DNA of 64,000 bases from Kalaharituber pfeilii (GCA_015179045.1 WHUZ01000108.1:62001-126000); one strand, 5' to 3'; shown: positions 31,445 through 42,634, counted from the first letter of the stretch. The notes: generated from the sequence alone by a model not told the origin. Made by a program: numbers and translations.

Positions 31445-32505
31445 GATTCACCGGAGTGCCGTTGGTGCGGGAAGGCCCCGGAGAACTTTACACACATAGC
31501 AAGGGATTGCCAGGCATGGAAGCGAAAGACAAAAGAAGGGGCGGAGTGTTTGACGCAGCCGGGAAAGGGTGTCAATATCGCGGAAATACTGGAATGGGCA
31601 GGGCAGGACTGAATTCTTCAGGTTTCTTTTAACTCCTATTTCCTCTTTCCTTTTCTTTTCCTTTCTTTTCTTTTCTTTTCTTTATCAGTTTGTAAGGAAT
31701 GTTAGTCTATATAAGATCTCGGCATAGCCTATTAGGCGGCATGCGAGTAATGAAATAAAAAAAAAAAAAAAAAAAAAAATCCCCAAGGCCACTTCCTTTT
31801 CCATGTCTTGCAGCTATTTAGCACGTGTGCGGTGGTCACCTCTTCCTCCCCACAGCACCGGCACTCCGGGATGTCCGCTTTGCCAATCGTGAACTGCCAG
31901 CTCCTCAGGGATTTCCCACCGAGTAGGCCTGCCAGCGTGGAGACTCTGCATCCAAGTCTCGTCAGTGGTCTGTAGGTCAGTTCTAGTCTGTTTCTCTCGC
32001 TGGATCTCCACGCTCTTGACACTTGTCGTATGCCTGCTTCGGTGACGACTTCGTCCTGGTATGGGAGGTGAACTCCGAGCTTGGCAGCCTCGTCTGCTGC
32101 TGTGTTGCCCTTGATACCCTTGTGGCTCTTCACCCACAATATTGCCACGCCCAGGTCGCCTCTTGTGGCTCTGGCTTCCCAGGCATCTCTTACTAGTTGT
32201 GCTGCTCCTTCGTGAGTGGGGTCGCCCTGGGGAATCTTTGTCAGTTTGGATATAGCGACCTTGGAATCGGTCACTATCAGGAGTTCTCCGCCTTGCTGGG
32301 TTAGAGCTTCGCCCATCGCTATGAGCTCCGCATCGTTGATTGAGCTCTGTTCTCCTAGGTAGCGACGAACTTTCCTTACTGAAGGTTCCCGCTCCTGATT
32401 TATCGTCCATCCTGCTTCCGTCGGTATAGAGTGTAGTCCATCCCTCGTCCTCCGCCTGGGCTATGGCTCTTTCGAATTCTGCTGTGTCTGCCTCTGCCAG
32501 GAGGG

Positions 32506-32660
32506 ATATGGTTTCATGCTTATCGCGTGATGGCAAGGCTAACCTCTCGCATATGGCAGAATACATCCTGCATGGCAGCATTCGGGCAGTATAGCAGTAT
32601 CCGGCCTGCATGGCAGCATAGGCATAGAATGACATCATGGGCACAGCATAGCAGGCCCTT
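32506..32660. repeat. Minisatellite 1, right part
   Basis: Resumption of the array: GGTTTCATGCTTATCGCGTG, GGCAAGGCTAACCTCTCGC, ATGGCAGAATACATCC and repeated CATGGCAGCAT modules. Confidence 0.8.
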
Positions 32661-32835
32661 CAGTATACACCCTTTGATGTATTGGCTTGTATATAGAATG
32701 AATATACTATTCAAACCAGTTCTTATATCGCATGTGGACCCAAAAGGCGCCGCCCCCAACCATACAGTATTGTAATTGCATACTAATAGTACGGTATACA
32801 ATTGTGCCCTGACAGTACAGTTCTGCAGTTACGTC

Positions 32836-33758
32836 ACAGGAGAATCAGAAGGGTCTCGGTGGGTCGGTACCAAGGCTACTGTGTGGGACTGCGAGGTCGC
32901 AGGTATGAGAGGTGTTCTCGAGGCGTTTGATGCCAGGGCAAAAGTGTTATTGCTCGCAGACTCTCAGGCAGCAATTAGCGCAGTCAAGATAGCAGGGAAA
33001 ACTGGAAAAGCGAGGACTGCGGACCTGGCGCATGTGGTAGAGCTCGTGGCAGAACGGCGGCGGAACTTGAGGGATCCCGGAGCTGTGAGGCTTGCATGGG
33101 TCAAGGCCCATGTGGGGATAGAGGGCAATGAGACCGCAGATGGGAGGGCCAAAGATGGGGCCAGATGCATGAGGCACGACGGGCAGGCTACTGAGGGCGG
33201 TCTGCGCCAGGAGTTAGTTCGAAAGAGAAAGGAGGAGAGGGAGCGAGTTGGGTTTTTTTTTTTTTTTTTTTTTTCATTACTCGCGTGCCGCCCTGTGGGC
33301 TATGGCGAGGTACGAGTTGGGTTCGGGAAGGGCAAGTTTGGGAAGTGGTGCAGGAGGGCCCTCACCAACTACACCTGGCTGCGGACTGGAAAAGGCGAAG
33401 CCATGTGGAGGAGGAAAATCAGTGGAGAGGAGGCGCGGTGCTCTTGTGGAGCAGCTTGGAGTGCCGAACATGTGGTGTTCGAGTGTGGCGAGCTGGAGCG
33501 GCTCAAGAGAAAGAAGGAGAGTGGTGAGATGGTCACCTGGCAGTGCTGGGAGGACAGAGGAGAAAGGGTGGAAGCAGGGTGGGGTAGAGGGCAACCCAGT
33601 CGAGGTATGGTTCGCCAGCGTCGATCTGAGCTAGCTGAAGGGCCGGAGGGTACGTTGTGTACCAAGCGTGTATGTAGTGTAGATAGGTAGCTGCTTTAAC
33701 CTGACCCGGGTATATGGGTCCCTGCCATAGGCTGGTAGTCTGTATGCGGGGTTACGTG

Positions 33759-33792
<34 letters not shown>
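32836..33792 (+). mobile_element. 5'-truncated LINE (B' type), RNase H end
   Basis: Flanked by TGCAGTTACGTC (32824-32835) and TGCAGTTGCGTC (33793-33804). It carries an RNase H fragment (ADSQAAISA, AWVKAHVGIEGNETADGRA), then LTNYTWLRTGKGEAMW and the zinc motif CSCGAAWSAEHVVFEC. It closely matches the RNase H region at 47.5-48.3 kb. The 3' tail is GGGTCCCTGCCATAGGCTGG...GCGGGGTTACGTGAATT plus poly(A). The ORF (32776-33690) stays open through a nested mini-insertion. Confidence 0.88.
33255..33312 (-). mobile_element. 58-bp hairpin-tail retroposon (A type), in frame
   Basis: Poly(T), TCATTACTCGCGTGCCGCCC and the hairpin complement, flanked by CGAGTTGGGTT (33244-33254 and 33313-33323). Insert plus duplication is 69 bp, so the host LINE ORF gains 23 codons (poly-Phe then SLLACRPVGYGE) without a stop. 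Confidence 0.95.
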
Positions 33793-33794
<2 letters not shown>

Positions 33795-34041
33795 CAGTTG
33801 CGTCCTGATAGTACATTAGTACAATTGTATGCTGATAGTACATTATGACAATTATGTCCTAGCAGTATAGAAACGCAATTGCATCCTGGTGGTATAGAAA
33901 TGCAATTACGTCCTGGCAGTGCAGTAGTGCAGTTGTGTTTGGATATTTAACCTCAATAGCCGTATCCTAGTGTTGAGGAAATTGTGACAGTGTCAGCACA
34001 CCCATGATGCAAAAAAGACAGAAAGATACTAAACAGGGTAG

Positions 34042-34633
34042 ACCGGGGGCCCGGGGGGGACGGACGTCGCAGTGCTATGGATTAAAGGACATAAGGGCCT
34101 TAAGGGCAATGAGAGGGCAGACAGGGCAGCCAAAATTGGGGCACTTGTGCCCTATCAGAGCGAGGTGATAACGGAGGCCGGAATACGCATGGAAGCGAAG
34201 GCCATTAGAGCGAGAGAGAGAGACAGACTGGGCCTGAGTTACAGGCCACTGCAACGGCTGGGGGGATGGACAGCCACATTGGCAGGACTACTAGGAGGAA
34301 AGGGTCTCAGAGCCTGGAGACACAAGGTGGGTAAGGCCGAAAGCCCTGAATGCCGATGGTGCGGGGAGGGAGAAGAGACTGCAGAACATATTTGGGGGGA
34401 GTGCAGAGTCTGGAGACAGAAGTGGCCAGGGGGTAAAGCAACACTGACGAGACCCCCGAAGGCGAAGGAGGGGAGAGAGACCCCCTAGCGGACCTGTTGG
34501 AATGGGCAGAGCGGTGATACCTTGGCATCCATTCGCAATGTTTTCCGTTTTGCGGCTTTTATAACACGTGTCTTTTATTCATCTCCTTTGTACCTAATCT
34601 CGCCATAGCCCACAGGGCGGCATCCGAGTAATG

Positions 34634-34670
<37 letters not shown>
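34042..34670 (+). mobile_element. 5'-truncated LINE (A2)
   Basis: Starts within RNase H (LWIKGHKGLKGNERADRAAK) and continues to CRWCGEGEETAEHIWGEC and a stop at 34488. Then a 3' UTR, the hairpin CTCGCCATAGCCC...CATCCGAG and more than 30 A. The left limit is approximate; no duplication was found. Confidence 0.75.
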
Positions 34671-34671
<1 letters not shown>

Positions 34672-34884
34672 ATTTCTGGGACGCACCTATATGTCTTCCG
34701 GACCCCAGTTTTTCTTTCCTGATGTATAACTCAGCACTGCAGCATTCATACATGGTGTATGAAGGAATATACATTACCTAATTAAGTATATGCAGATAGA
34801 TATCCCTGTCAATCTCTACTACTCCACCTTTCTTTCCAACACCGATTCTACCACTTGGTCGCGACGCCGCAACTGAGGGGTGCC

Positions 34885-34945
34885 CCGCATCGAAAATTAC
34901 ATCAACGTGAAGCTCGGGACCGCCCGAGCAAGTATTTCGGCCTTT
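34885..34945 (+). promoter_or_regulatory. Conserved LINE 5' leader with CTCGGG/CCCGAG hairpin
   Basis: TTACATCAACGTGAAGCTCG and GGACCGCCCGAG match the minus LINE leader at about 43025-43070 (complement). The CTCGGG...CCCGAG arms can pair around a 4-base loop. A short peptide frame (YI..KLGTAR..IS) is also shared, so it could instead be coding. Confidence 0.5.
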
Positions 34946-36513
34946 TCTACGGGATTGAGCCACAGCGTTTGGCAGAGGTGGGAGAGCAGTGGAAGTGATC
35001 AGAATCCATTGTTCTACTCCTTCTTTACGCCAAGTATATTAAAGCAGCACAGGAGACACTGCGACAAAGAAATACAACGCGCCGTTTGCAACCGAGAGCC
35101 GCACTAACGGGACGCTTGCAAGCACCAAACAACACGCTGCCTTAACGACCAGAGGCCAACATCGTCTACAGGAGTTTGGCAGCAGAAGAATTATGGGGCA
35201 AGATAAAGGAAAAGGAAAGAAAGAGGCAGGCAGATTGATATCTAGAATGGAAAGCGAAGGGAATGTGGGGCTGTTTCGCCCAGTAAAGGAGTGGGAAAAG
35301 AGGTTTACAGTGATCACTGGAGGCAGGCAATTCGATGTGGAAGGGGCCACAGAGTGGTGCCAATTCACAGGATACCAGACTGCAAAGGTGGAGGACGCCC
35401 TCCAGCAGGCTGTAAGGAATGCAACAGCCCTTTTGACTGCAAAGGGGCAGTAGGAGTGCATGAAGTATGGAGCCAAGCAGAGGTTGGCCAACAGTTTATA
35501 GCACATACAGCGAGTGAAGCAGCATGGGTTGAATGGGCACATATTATCAGGGAGGGAATTGCGATACAGGAGGGAGAGGCTGAGCAAGGAAATAAGGTGA
35601 GGAGAGTTATCAGAGAAGATGACATTGAGGATGTCATCTACGTAGGTGGTAGAGTGACCCAAACAATTCAAACCCCACACTACAGAAAGGGCGGTCTCGA
35701 CCAGCAGGAAACTGGAAGCAGTGAGCAGATGGAGGTAGACTTCGAGACCCACATCACAGCAGATGGTACCAGGAAACGGAAGCGCGATTGTGAGTTGGCT
35801 GGAGATCAACTAGTGAGAGAGACTCTTGAATTGAAGGACAGCAGCAAAGTGGAGAAAGCAAAGGAAGTAGAAAAAACAGAGGAAGTAGAAGTAGAGGAAC
35901 CTGGGGAGCTGGAAGGAGCAGATGCAATCCAAGTTCTACAATTGCTGCATGACCTCAAGATCCTCAAAGAAGCGTGGGAAAAGCGCAAGGGAGCAGGAGC
36001 AGTACGAAGCGCATCAGGTGTTGGCGATGCTGCAGCCCGATTAGGTGACATTATTGAAAATCGAAAAGGAGCTGATGGCAAAGGGTGGAGAGAAGTAGAA
36101 GACTTCTTGAGAACTGAAAAGCAGCCTGAAGACAAAGTTAAGGCACTACGGGAGTGTGAAAAGTGGTGGAAAAAGGAAAAGGAATACCAGAAGGCAAGAG
36201 AAACAAGTGCAATCAATCAAAGGCTCAGAAGGTTGGAAGAGAGTCTTGCAAGTGTAGTTGTCAAGCTAGGAGTTGCCTCCATCGAGGAAAAAGATGCAGC
36301 AAAACGGAAGGAGGAGGAAGTTAAGAAGAGGAACCGTGAGGTTGAGGCAAGAAGAGCAGCTGAGAAGGCCTTAGCAAAAGCGAAAGCTCTAGAAGAAAAG
36401 GATCAAGCCCAACGAAAGAAGTCAGAAAAGGATGCCCAAGAGGCAGCAGATCGAGAAAAACAAAGATTGGACATAGTACAGGCTGCGAAAATTGCAGCTG
36501 ATGAAGCAGATGT

Positions 36514-36544
<31 letters not shown>

Positions 36545-36551
<7 letters not shown>

Positions 36552-39500
36552 ATAACCCCGGCACCCCACTTCCGGTGGCCACCTCCTTCCCCTGCATCAC
36601 CGTCCCCTTCTTCGCCCACTCATCCGCCTTCTCATTGCCTGCGATTCCGATGTGAGCTTTTACCCACAACAGTTTCGCATCCCCCCCTTCTTCTTTCTCC
36701 TCGCCACTGCATTCACCACCCTTCTCACATCCTCCGTCTTTCCCTTTCCCTCCATGCCTGCCTTCTGAATCGCCATGACAGCAGCTTCAGAATCTAAGCA
36801 AACCAGGACCGGTACCTCCTCCGGTACACTCTCCAGCGCACTTCTCACCCCCCTCACCTCCCGTCAAAAACCGTCGCCGTTCTCCCTACTACCTCCGCCA
36901 CCACCGCTGATCTCCCCCACACCCCCGCCCCCACCTTGCTGTCCTCGACCTTACTACCATCCGAGAAGAGAACCGCTCTCCCTCTTCCGGCTTCCTCAAC
37001 CGAGGTCTCCCACTCTTCTCTCCCTCCCCCCTTTCTACCTAGCCTCCTGCGCACTCCACTTTCACCTTCTCACACTCTCCTCCCCATGAGATCTCCTCGC
37101 CCTCCTCCGAGAACCTTGACCACTGCCCCTGCCAGCGGTCTAGCACTGCCTCGTACCCGTCTTCTTTCCCCAGTGCCCACTGCATCCCCCAGTCTCTCCA
37201 ATTTCTCGCCTCCTCTTCTCTCTCCTCACTCCCCATCTTGAAGTCACCCGTGCAGAGCTCCGCTAGCTCTGACGGCGCCTCCACCTCCCGGACGATCGCT
37301 CTCGCTTGCGCGCCATCCAGGACTGTCTCCACGTCTTCCACTCCGCATACCGCATTCACCCCTTCCACCCCGGCACCTCTCCCCCCTCCAGCTGCTCTCT
37401 TCAAAACCTGCAGCTGTACTCGCTCCATCTCCTTCTTCCACTCCTTCTGGCCTCTCCACCCGATCTCACTCCCCCACATCGCCACCGCCCTCACCATCCC
37501 TGTGTACGCCTGCCGCCAGCTCCGTGGTGACATCCCCCAATCCCGGTTGCCCAGTCCCGAGAGTGCCCCCGCCAGCCTCCTTGCCCTGCTCAGCCTATTT
37601 CGCCAATGCGCCCTGAAGGTCAGCTTCTCATCGAAAATGACTCCCAGCCACTTCAGCATCTCCCCCTCCTTCTTCCACCTTTTCCCCACTCCGAAAGTTA
37701 TCATCTCCCACTTCGACTCTTCTAGTGGGATTTGGTCCTCTTCTGCCACCTCCACCATCACCATCTTCACCTTCTCCCTGAGCCGCGCCATATCCCAATA
37801 GCCATGCCAGTCCAGGATTGTTGCCGCCAGGTCATCAACATACGATGGAACCTCCACCTCCGCCCCGGTTGCCACCCCCCTCAACCTCCTCTCCATCTTT
37901 TCTATAGTGGGTGCCATGAAGATCAGGAAAACAACAGGCGAGAGCGGCGATCCCTGTGGGACCCCCACATTCGACCTGCCCCTCCCCCTCTCCTTGCCGT
38001 CCCACCACACCTCAAATTCCCTCCCCCCCATAAATTCCTCCATCCACTTCCGCTTCCTCTTCACCTCCTCACTCCCCCTCTCTTCTATCCTCCTCATCAC
38101 CACCTCCCTCCTCACGATGTTAAAGCCTCCTTTAACATCCGCTGTCACCCACGCTGCTCTCCCCCCCTGTGCAGACACCTCTGCACCTTGGTCACTGCCC
38201 TCGTCATCGCCTGGATCGCATTCCTTCCTTTCCGGGCTCCAAGCTGCAACCTGTGGAAGAGGCGGTCCTCCTTCTGAAGCCTACTGGCCATTATCTTCTC
38301 CCCGACCTTCCCGATACAGTTGATCAGGTTGATTGGCCTCCACGCTTTCGTGGTCTTAATATCCTTGCCTGGCTTCGGAATCATGACCACCCGCATTTCT
38401 CTCCACTCCGCCGGAGTCCGGTTGCGCATCCAGTTTTCGGCGATCTCTCTCACCACCTCGTCCCCAATTGGTGTCTTCAGGGCTTCCTTGATCAAACGGT
38501 ATCCGATTCCATCCGGTCCCGGAGCTGAGTTGTTCTTGGTCCCCCTGATTGCCGCCCTCACCTCTTCCTCTACTTTCCTTCTCTCCTCCTCCCCGATTTC
38601 CTCCACCTGCGGCTCCTCTCTCCCTTCCATCCCCTCCTCTTCCTCCCTCCAGGAGAAGTTCCTCCTTACCAAGGCCTCCACCTTCTCCCTGTCCCCCTCC
38701 AGGTCCCTCCCCTCCTCATCCGCTAAAACCCCCATCTTCTCCTTCCCTCCGAACGGGTCCTTCGCCACCCTCACCACTCTCCATGGGTCGCTGAACCCCT
38801 CCTCTTCCACAAAATCTCTCCAACACTTCTTCTCCTCCCGGATCTTCCACTTCAACTTCTGCACCGCCGCCTTCCACCCTCTCACCCTCTCACTGTCCGT
38901 CAACCTTGCCCTTGCGCCTACTCCGCCTCGCGCTAGCCTGTTGACCTCTTTTCTCATCTCTTCAATCTCCTCCGTCCACCATCTCTTACTTCTCCCCCCA
39001 ATTCTCACCTCCTTCTCGAGTGTCTTCTTCCACCTTTTCAACCTCTCATATGCCGTCCCCTCCCCCACCCTCTCTAGCCACTCCTTCTTCTCCTCCTCCC
39101 CCCACTTCCCACCCCACCCCTCCACCTCCTCTTCCACCCTGTCCCAGTCTATTCGGACGACTCGTTGCTCCTCTCGCTCTCTCCCTTCCGCTTCCAGGCT
39201 CACCACTATCGCCGAATGGTCCGACCCCATGTCCCACAGCTCTACTCCTCTCACCTCTACCCCCCTCACCCATACCAAATCTATTCTCGACTCTCTTACC
39301 ACCCCCTCTATCTCTCTTCTCCAAGTCCCCACTCTCTCTCCCTCCAGTCGAAAACCTGCCCCCTCCATCATTTCTCTCAGAATCTTCCCTCTCCCGTTCT
39401 CTCCTATCCCTTCCAGACCCCACATCGGGCTGTGTGCGTTCCAGTCCCCCATGAGTACGCACTTCCCTTCTACTCCCACCACCTCCTCCAGCCATCCTCG

Positions 39501-39856
39501 AAACTCCTCCTCCCTCCAATCCCCCTCCACATACACCCCCCCCACTGTGACCTCTCCCACTCTGCCCCATACCAGATTCGCCCCCCCCCGCTTCTCCCCC
39601 TTCCCTTCTCCTCTTCCCCACCCAACAATCCTCGTCTCCTCCCCCACCTCCCCCCGCCTCCTCAGCCCTGGATGTGACCCTGTCTTCCACCCCCTTCCTC
39701 CCTCCTCTTCCACACTTCTGCCTCGAAGCCCAGGTCCCACCCCTCCTTAAAGATATTCTCTCTCCATACATGTCCTACCACTGACGACCCCCCGACGTTT
39801 AGGTACCCCACCTTCACCATAAGGCTCTTGGTACCCCGCTGCTCTCTGCCCCCCAT
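36545..39856 (-). pseudogene. LINE B ORF2: endonuclease, reverse transcriptase, RNase H (frameshifted)
   Basis: An APE-like endonuclease begins MVKVGYLNVGG (ATG 39820). After a frameshift near 39700 it continues VLMGDWNAHSPMWG, ESRIDLVW and GSDHSAIVV. A linker is followed by RT: NSAPGPDGIGYRLIKEAL, WRPINLINCIGK, a break in a G-run near 38165, then TADVKGGFNIV, SNVGVPQGSPLSPVVFLIF and PSYVDDLAATI with the YVDD catalytic pair. RNase H pieces are VLFSDGSKVEDSKVGAGVW (about 36950), CLDSEAAVMAIQ and WVKAHIGIAGNEKADEWAK, in two or three frames. Catalytic residues are present, but at least three frame breaks make it inactive as read. Several breaks lie in homopolymers, so assembly error is possible. 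Confidence 0.85.
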
Positions 39857-42612
39857 CCATCTTCTGGCAGGTCCATATCTCCAAACAAATCCCCTAGCAC
39901 TACTCGCGGTCGGTGCCTCGACCCCTCCATATCGCTTCTCTCATCGATCTCCATCCTCTCTCCTCCTTTTCTTGCCTTGAGGAAGCCCCCTAGCTCCAGC
40001 AGCTTCTTCTTCTCGTCCCAGTCTTCCGACAAAACTCCCGAGAACTTTACTCCAGCCTTCTTCTCAGTCTCCACCGCTTTCTCCTTCCCCTTCACCTCTA
40101 CCACCTTTGCCGCCTTGCTTGGCTCCTCCTGCTTCTCCTTCATTGGAGTCTCCTCCACTCTCTCCCTCTTCTGACTCTGATTTGGAGTAACCGGTTTTGG
40201 TCGCTCTGGACAGATTCTTGCGATATGGCCCCACTTGCCACATGCATAACATGCCATCTGGCCCTTCTGGAACCTGCATTCCCGCGCCAGATGCCCCTTC
40301 TTTCCGCACTTAAAGCAATTCGTCCCCTGGCTTCCCTGGCTGCCCAACTGCGTCCCTATTACCTGCACTTGCTGACCTGCACCCAGCGGTCCGAAACTTA
40401 TTCCCGGAGGAATGACCTGTCCCCCTGAGTACCCGTTATACCCCACCCCTCCCTTCCCCATCTGCTGCTGCTGCTGCCCTCCTACCCCCGCCGTTGCCGC
40501 CATGCTGGCGTAACTCACCCGCCCCTCCGCCTGCGTGTGCCCCCCTGGCTTATATCTTTCTACCACTCTCTTCTGCCCCCTCCACACCAAACCTTTCTTC
40601 AACACCCTCACTGCCTCATCCGCATCCACCACCTCAAACTTGAGCTGCGAAACTCGCGGTTTCCCCATGGGTGGTACTACACCGAAGCGCACTGGTGGTC
40701 TGGACCCGAACTTGACGTCCGGGTTTTCCTCTTTCAACTTCTTCCTCATCACCTCTATATCTTCCCTTCCCTCCTCATAGTCAGCTCCCTTCATTACCAG
40801 CGGGACTGCATCCTTGTTGTGGACCTCTACTCTCACGAGATCCTCCCCAAAGATCAGGCACATCCATGCCCCAAACTTCTCCATCACTTCCTTCTGGCTC
40901 TCCTTCTCTCCGATGTCTATCAAGAACCAAGTCCTCTCAAACTTGGAAGCTGCCGGGTTCCTCTCCACTCGTGCCACTCTCCACCCTCTCTCACCCTCCT
41001 CCTTCGCTGTTCCCTCCCACAGTGACTCACACCTCTTTATCAAAACATTTCTCTCCTCCACCCCCTCCTTTCCGAATGGTACTGCCGCCTTATGCACTGT
41101 CCTTAAAGTTCTCTTCCACAACTTCCTCCCCCTCACTATCGTCCAGTTCTCCCCTTCAATCCTCTTTTCCGCCTCCATTGCTGCCCTCTCTGCCTCCTCC
41201 TTCAACTTCTTCTCTTTCTCCTCTAGAGCTGCCACCTCTGCTTGTGAGCTCCCGGGTGTCTCCATCACCTGCGCTACCTCCTTCAATACCTCCGCCCTCC
41301 TCACCGTTGCCCTTCTTTCTTCTGTGATCTTCCTCTGGCTTTCCTCTTCCGCTTTCTTGCGCCTCTCCTCCTCCCTCTTCTTCTTCTTTTCCGTCTCTTC
41401 CTGCCACTTCCGGATCTCCCGGATTTCTGCTTCTCTCTTCCTCCTCTTCTCCTCTTCTGCCTTTTCCTCCTCTCTCTTCTTCTTTTCTTTTTCTAGCCTC
41501 CTCTCCTCCTTCCCTGAGGCCAGCCCCATTGCTACATGCATCTCTCTCACCATCCCCTCCAACTCTGTCATTCTTTCCTCCATCTCCGTTTCCTTTGCCC
41601 TTCTCTTCTGCCTCCATGCCTCTCTTGCCTCCTCCTTCCACCTCTTCACCTTCTTCTCTGTTATCTCCCACTTTCTCGTATACTCCAACACCTCCCCCTC
41701 CTCCATTTTCTTTCTCAACTCCTTCCATCCTCCCTCGAATATAGTCGTTCCCAAAATGGCCGCTACCTGCTGCCACGCTGCCTCCACTGCCTTCGCCTCT
41801 CCCTTCTTCCCCTTTTCTTTCAGTACTTCCCTCTTCTTGTCCAGTACTTGCACCGCATGCACTAGTGCTAATACTGTCTTTCCCTCCTTACCTAGCCCCT
41901 GCCCCTGCTCCTCCTCCTCACTTTGCTCTTCGTTCTCCTCCTCCTCTCCTCCCTCCTCTCCGCCCTCCTCCATCTCTTCGTCCGCTCCTCCCTCAGTCTC
42001 CCCCTTCTCCTTCCCTCTTTCCATCTCTTCTCTCTCTTCCTGCATTATCGGCAAGATTGGGGCTATCGGGTCAAAGTCTGGTTGTAAGTCTCCAATCTCC
42101 TCCATCTTCCTCCTCCTCCCCTGGCTCCTTCTGCTCCTCCCCTCACATGGTGAGGCACTCCTTTCTCTTTCTACCTCTTCCCTCCTCCCCCAGCTCATCA
42201 TCACTCTCGTTGTTCTTGGGGTGACCTGTTGTTTCTTGAAAACCACTATAGGTCCCTTCTTCACCGTAATACATTCTCTGGTAGCATTTTCTAGGACTAC
42301 TTCCTCCTTCTCGATCACAATCCCATCCTTCCCCTCCTCATACCTTCTAAACATCGCTGCATCTGCACTCCAGTGTCTGACTACTGCTGCTACTTCTCCA
42401 ATCCCGGTCAAACTTCTAGTTTTTACCTGCATCACTTCCGGTACCCCCCTTCTTTGCGCTACTGCAATAGCATCCTTTCTCAACTGCTCGATCATATCGA
42501 GCTGCCCATCATACTCCCCGCCCTTTCTCCATGCTCTTCGTACCCTTTCTGCCACCGTAATTACATCCCCGCCTCCCCTACCCTTGCTAACCACCAATCC
42601 TTCCTTTCCCAT
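39814..42612 (-). CDS. LINE B ORF1 (gag-like), intact
   Basis: Open frame of 932 codons. The N-terminal third is followed by acidic and Lys/Arg/Glu coiled-coil blocks (for example EEEGGEEGGEEEENEEQSEEE, then KKKREEERRKKAEEE repeats). A globular region follows (EERNVLIKRCESLWEG; RTWFLIDIGEKESQKEVMEK) and a C-terminal pair of CCHC knuckles, CFKCGKKGHLAREC and CYACGKWGHIARIC. It coats element RNA in related non-LTR retrotransposons. The stop overlaps an ORF2 start in ATGGTGA (39820-39814), a termination-reinitiation arrangement. The start ATG at 42612 lies on the 3' side of a 9-bp hairpin. Of all LINE ORFs here this is the only intact gag. Confidence 0.85.
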   Translation of the reverse strand: MGKEGLVVSKGRGGGDVITVAERVRRAWRKGGEYDGQLDMIEQLRKDAIAVAQRRGVPEVMQVKTRSLTGIGEVAAVVRHWSADAAMFRRYEEGKDGIVIEKEEVVLENATRECITVKKGPIVVFKKQQVTPRTTRVMMSWGRREEVERERSASPCEGRSRRSQGRRRKMEEIGDLQPDFDPIAPILPIMQEEREEMERGKEKGETEGGADEEMEEGGEEGGEEEENEEQSEEEEQGQGLGKEGKTVLALVHAVQVLDKKREVLKEKGKKGEAKAVEAAWQQVAAILGTTIFEGGWKELRKKMEEGEVLEYTRKWEITEKKVKRWKEEAREAWRQKRRAKETEMEERMTELEGMVREMHVAMGLASGKEERRLEKEKKKREEEKAEEEKRRKREAEIREIRKWQEETEKKKKREEERRKKAEEESQRKITEERRATVRRAEVLKEVAQVMETPGSSQAEVAALEEKEKKLKEEAERAAMEAEKRIEGENWTIVRGRKLWKRTLRTVHKAAVPFGKEGVEERNVLIKRCESLWEGTAKEEGERGWRVARVERNPAASKFERTWFLIDIGEKESQKEVMEKFGAWMCLIFGEDLVRVEVHNKDAVPLVMKGADYEEGREDIEVMRKKLKEENPDVKFGSRPPVRFGVVPPMGKPRVSQLKFEVVDADEAVRVLKKGLVWRGQKRVVERYKPGGHTQAEGRVSYASMAATAGVGGQQQQQMGKGGVGYNGYSGGQVIPPGISFGPLGAGQQVQVIGTQLGSQGSQGTNCFKCGKKGHLARECRFQKGQMACYACGKWGHIARICPERPKPVTPNQSQKRERVEETPMKEKQEEPSKAAKVVEVKGKEKAVETEKKAGVKFSGVLSEDWDEKKKLLELGGFLKARKGGERMEIDERSDMEGSRHRPRVVLGDLFGDMDLPEDGWGAESSGVPRALW

Positions 42613-42634
42613 GTGTGGATCTCATCCACACACC
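42608..42634 (-). promoter_or_regulatory. Hairpin at the ORF1 start codon
   Basis: In element sense, TGTGTGGAT and ATCCACACA pair perfectly around a GAG loop, and the 3' arm runs into the ORF1 ATG (CACATGGG). It may influence start selection; function not shown. Confidence 0.55.

Larger units (their letters stand above)
29544..31779 (+). mobile_element. Second-level LINE (A1), plus
   Basis: Flanked by TCCCCAAGGCC (29533-29543 and 31780-31790). Its ORF2 C-terminal part starts at about 29560 (ANEKKLRQLERWQYTVARDI, GTRRDVVEGLANLESVETF). RNase H follows at about 29910-30300 with IYTDRS (a Gly in the usual TDGS replaced by Arg), NDGEMLAVSQAL, IVTDSRTAI and GNEKADRVA. After the nested insertion the frame resumes at 31458 with CRWCGKAPENFTHIARDC and ends EILEWAGQD at 31612. 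The hairpin has the compensated inner stem GCCT/AGGC. Confidence 0.9.
29222..32505 (-). mobile_element. Oldest LINE (A2) of a three-level nest
   Basis: Minus-strand 5'-truncated LINE in two pieces, 29222-29543 and 31780-about 32505, inside minisatellite 1, with a degenerate duplication ATGGTATCAT / ATGGTTTCAT. It carries RNase H (TLYTDGSRMDD near 32420; LLIVTDSKVAI; GNTAADEAA) and a C-terminal zinc motif CRCCGEEEVTTAH, with a frame change near 32340. The 3' hairpin is at the left, adjacent to poly(T). It is split by the plus-strand LINE 29544-31779. Confidence 0.8.
32765..33935. repeat. Minisatellite 2 (CAATTG-CTGATAGTACA-type), LINE-interrupted
   Basis: Two blocks (about 32765-32835 and 33793-33935) of a degenerate unit of about 30 bp containing GCAATTGCATCCTG and TAGTACAGTA. 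The LINE 32836-33792 lies between them. Confidence 0.75.

Noticed and set aside
32836..33690. Possibility that this RNase H-like ORF is a domesticated host gene
   Set aside because: It has LINE tail, poly(A) and target duplications, matches the 47.5-kb element and lacks RT, so it is a truncated copy.
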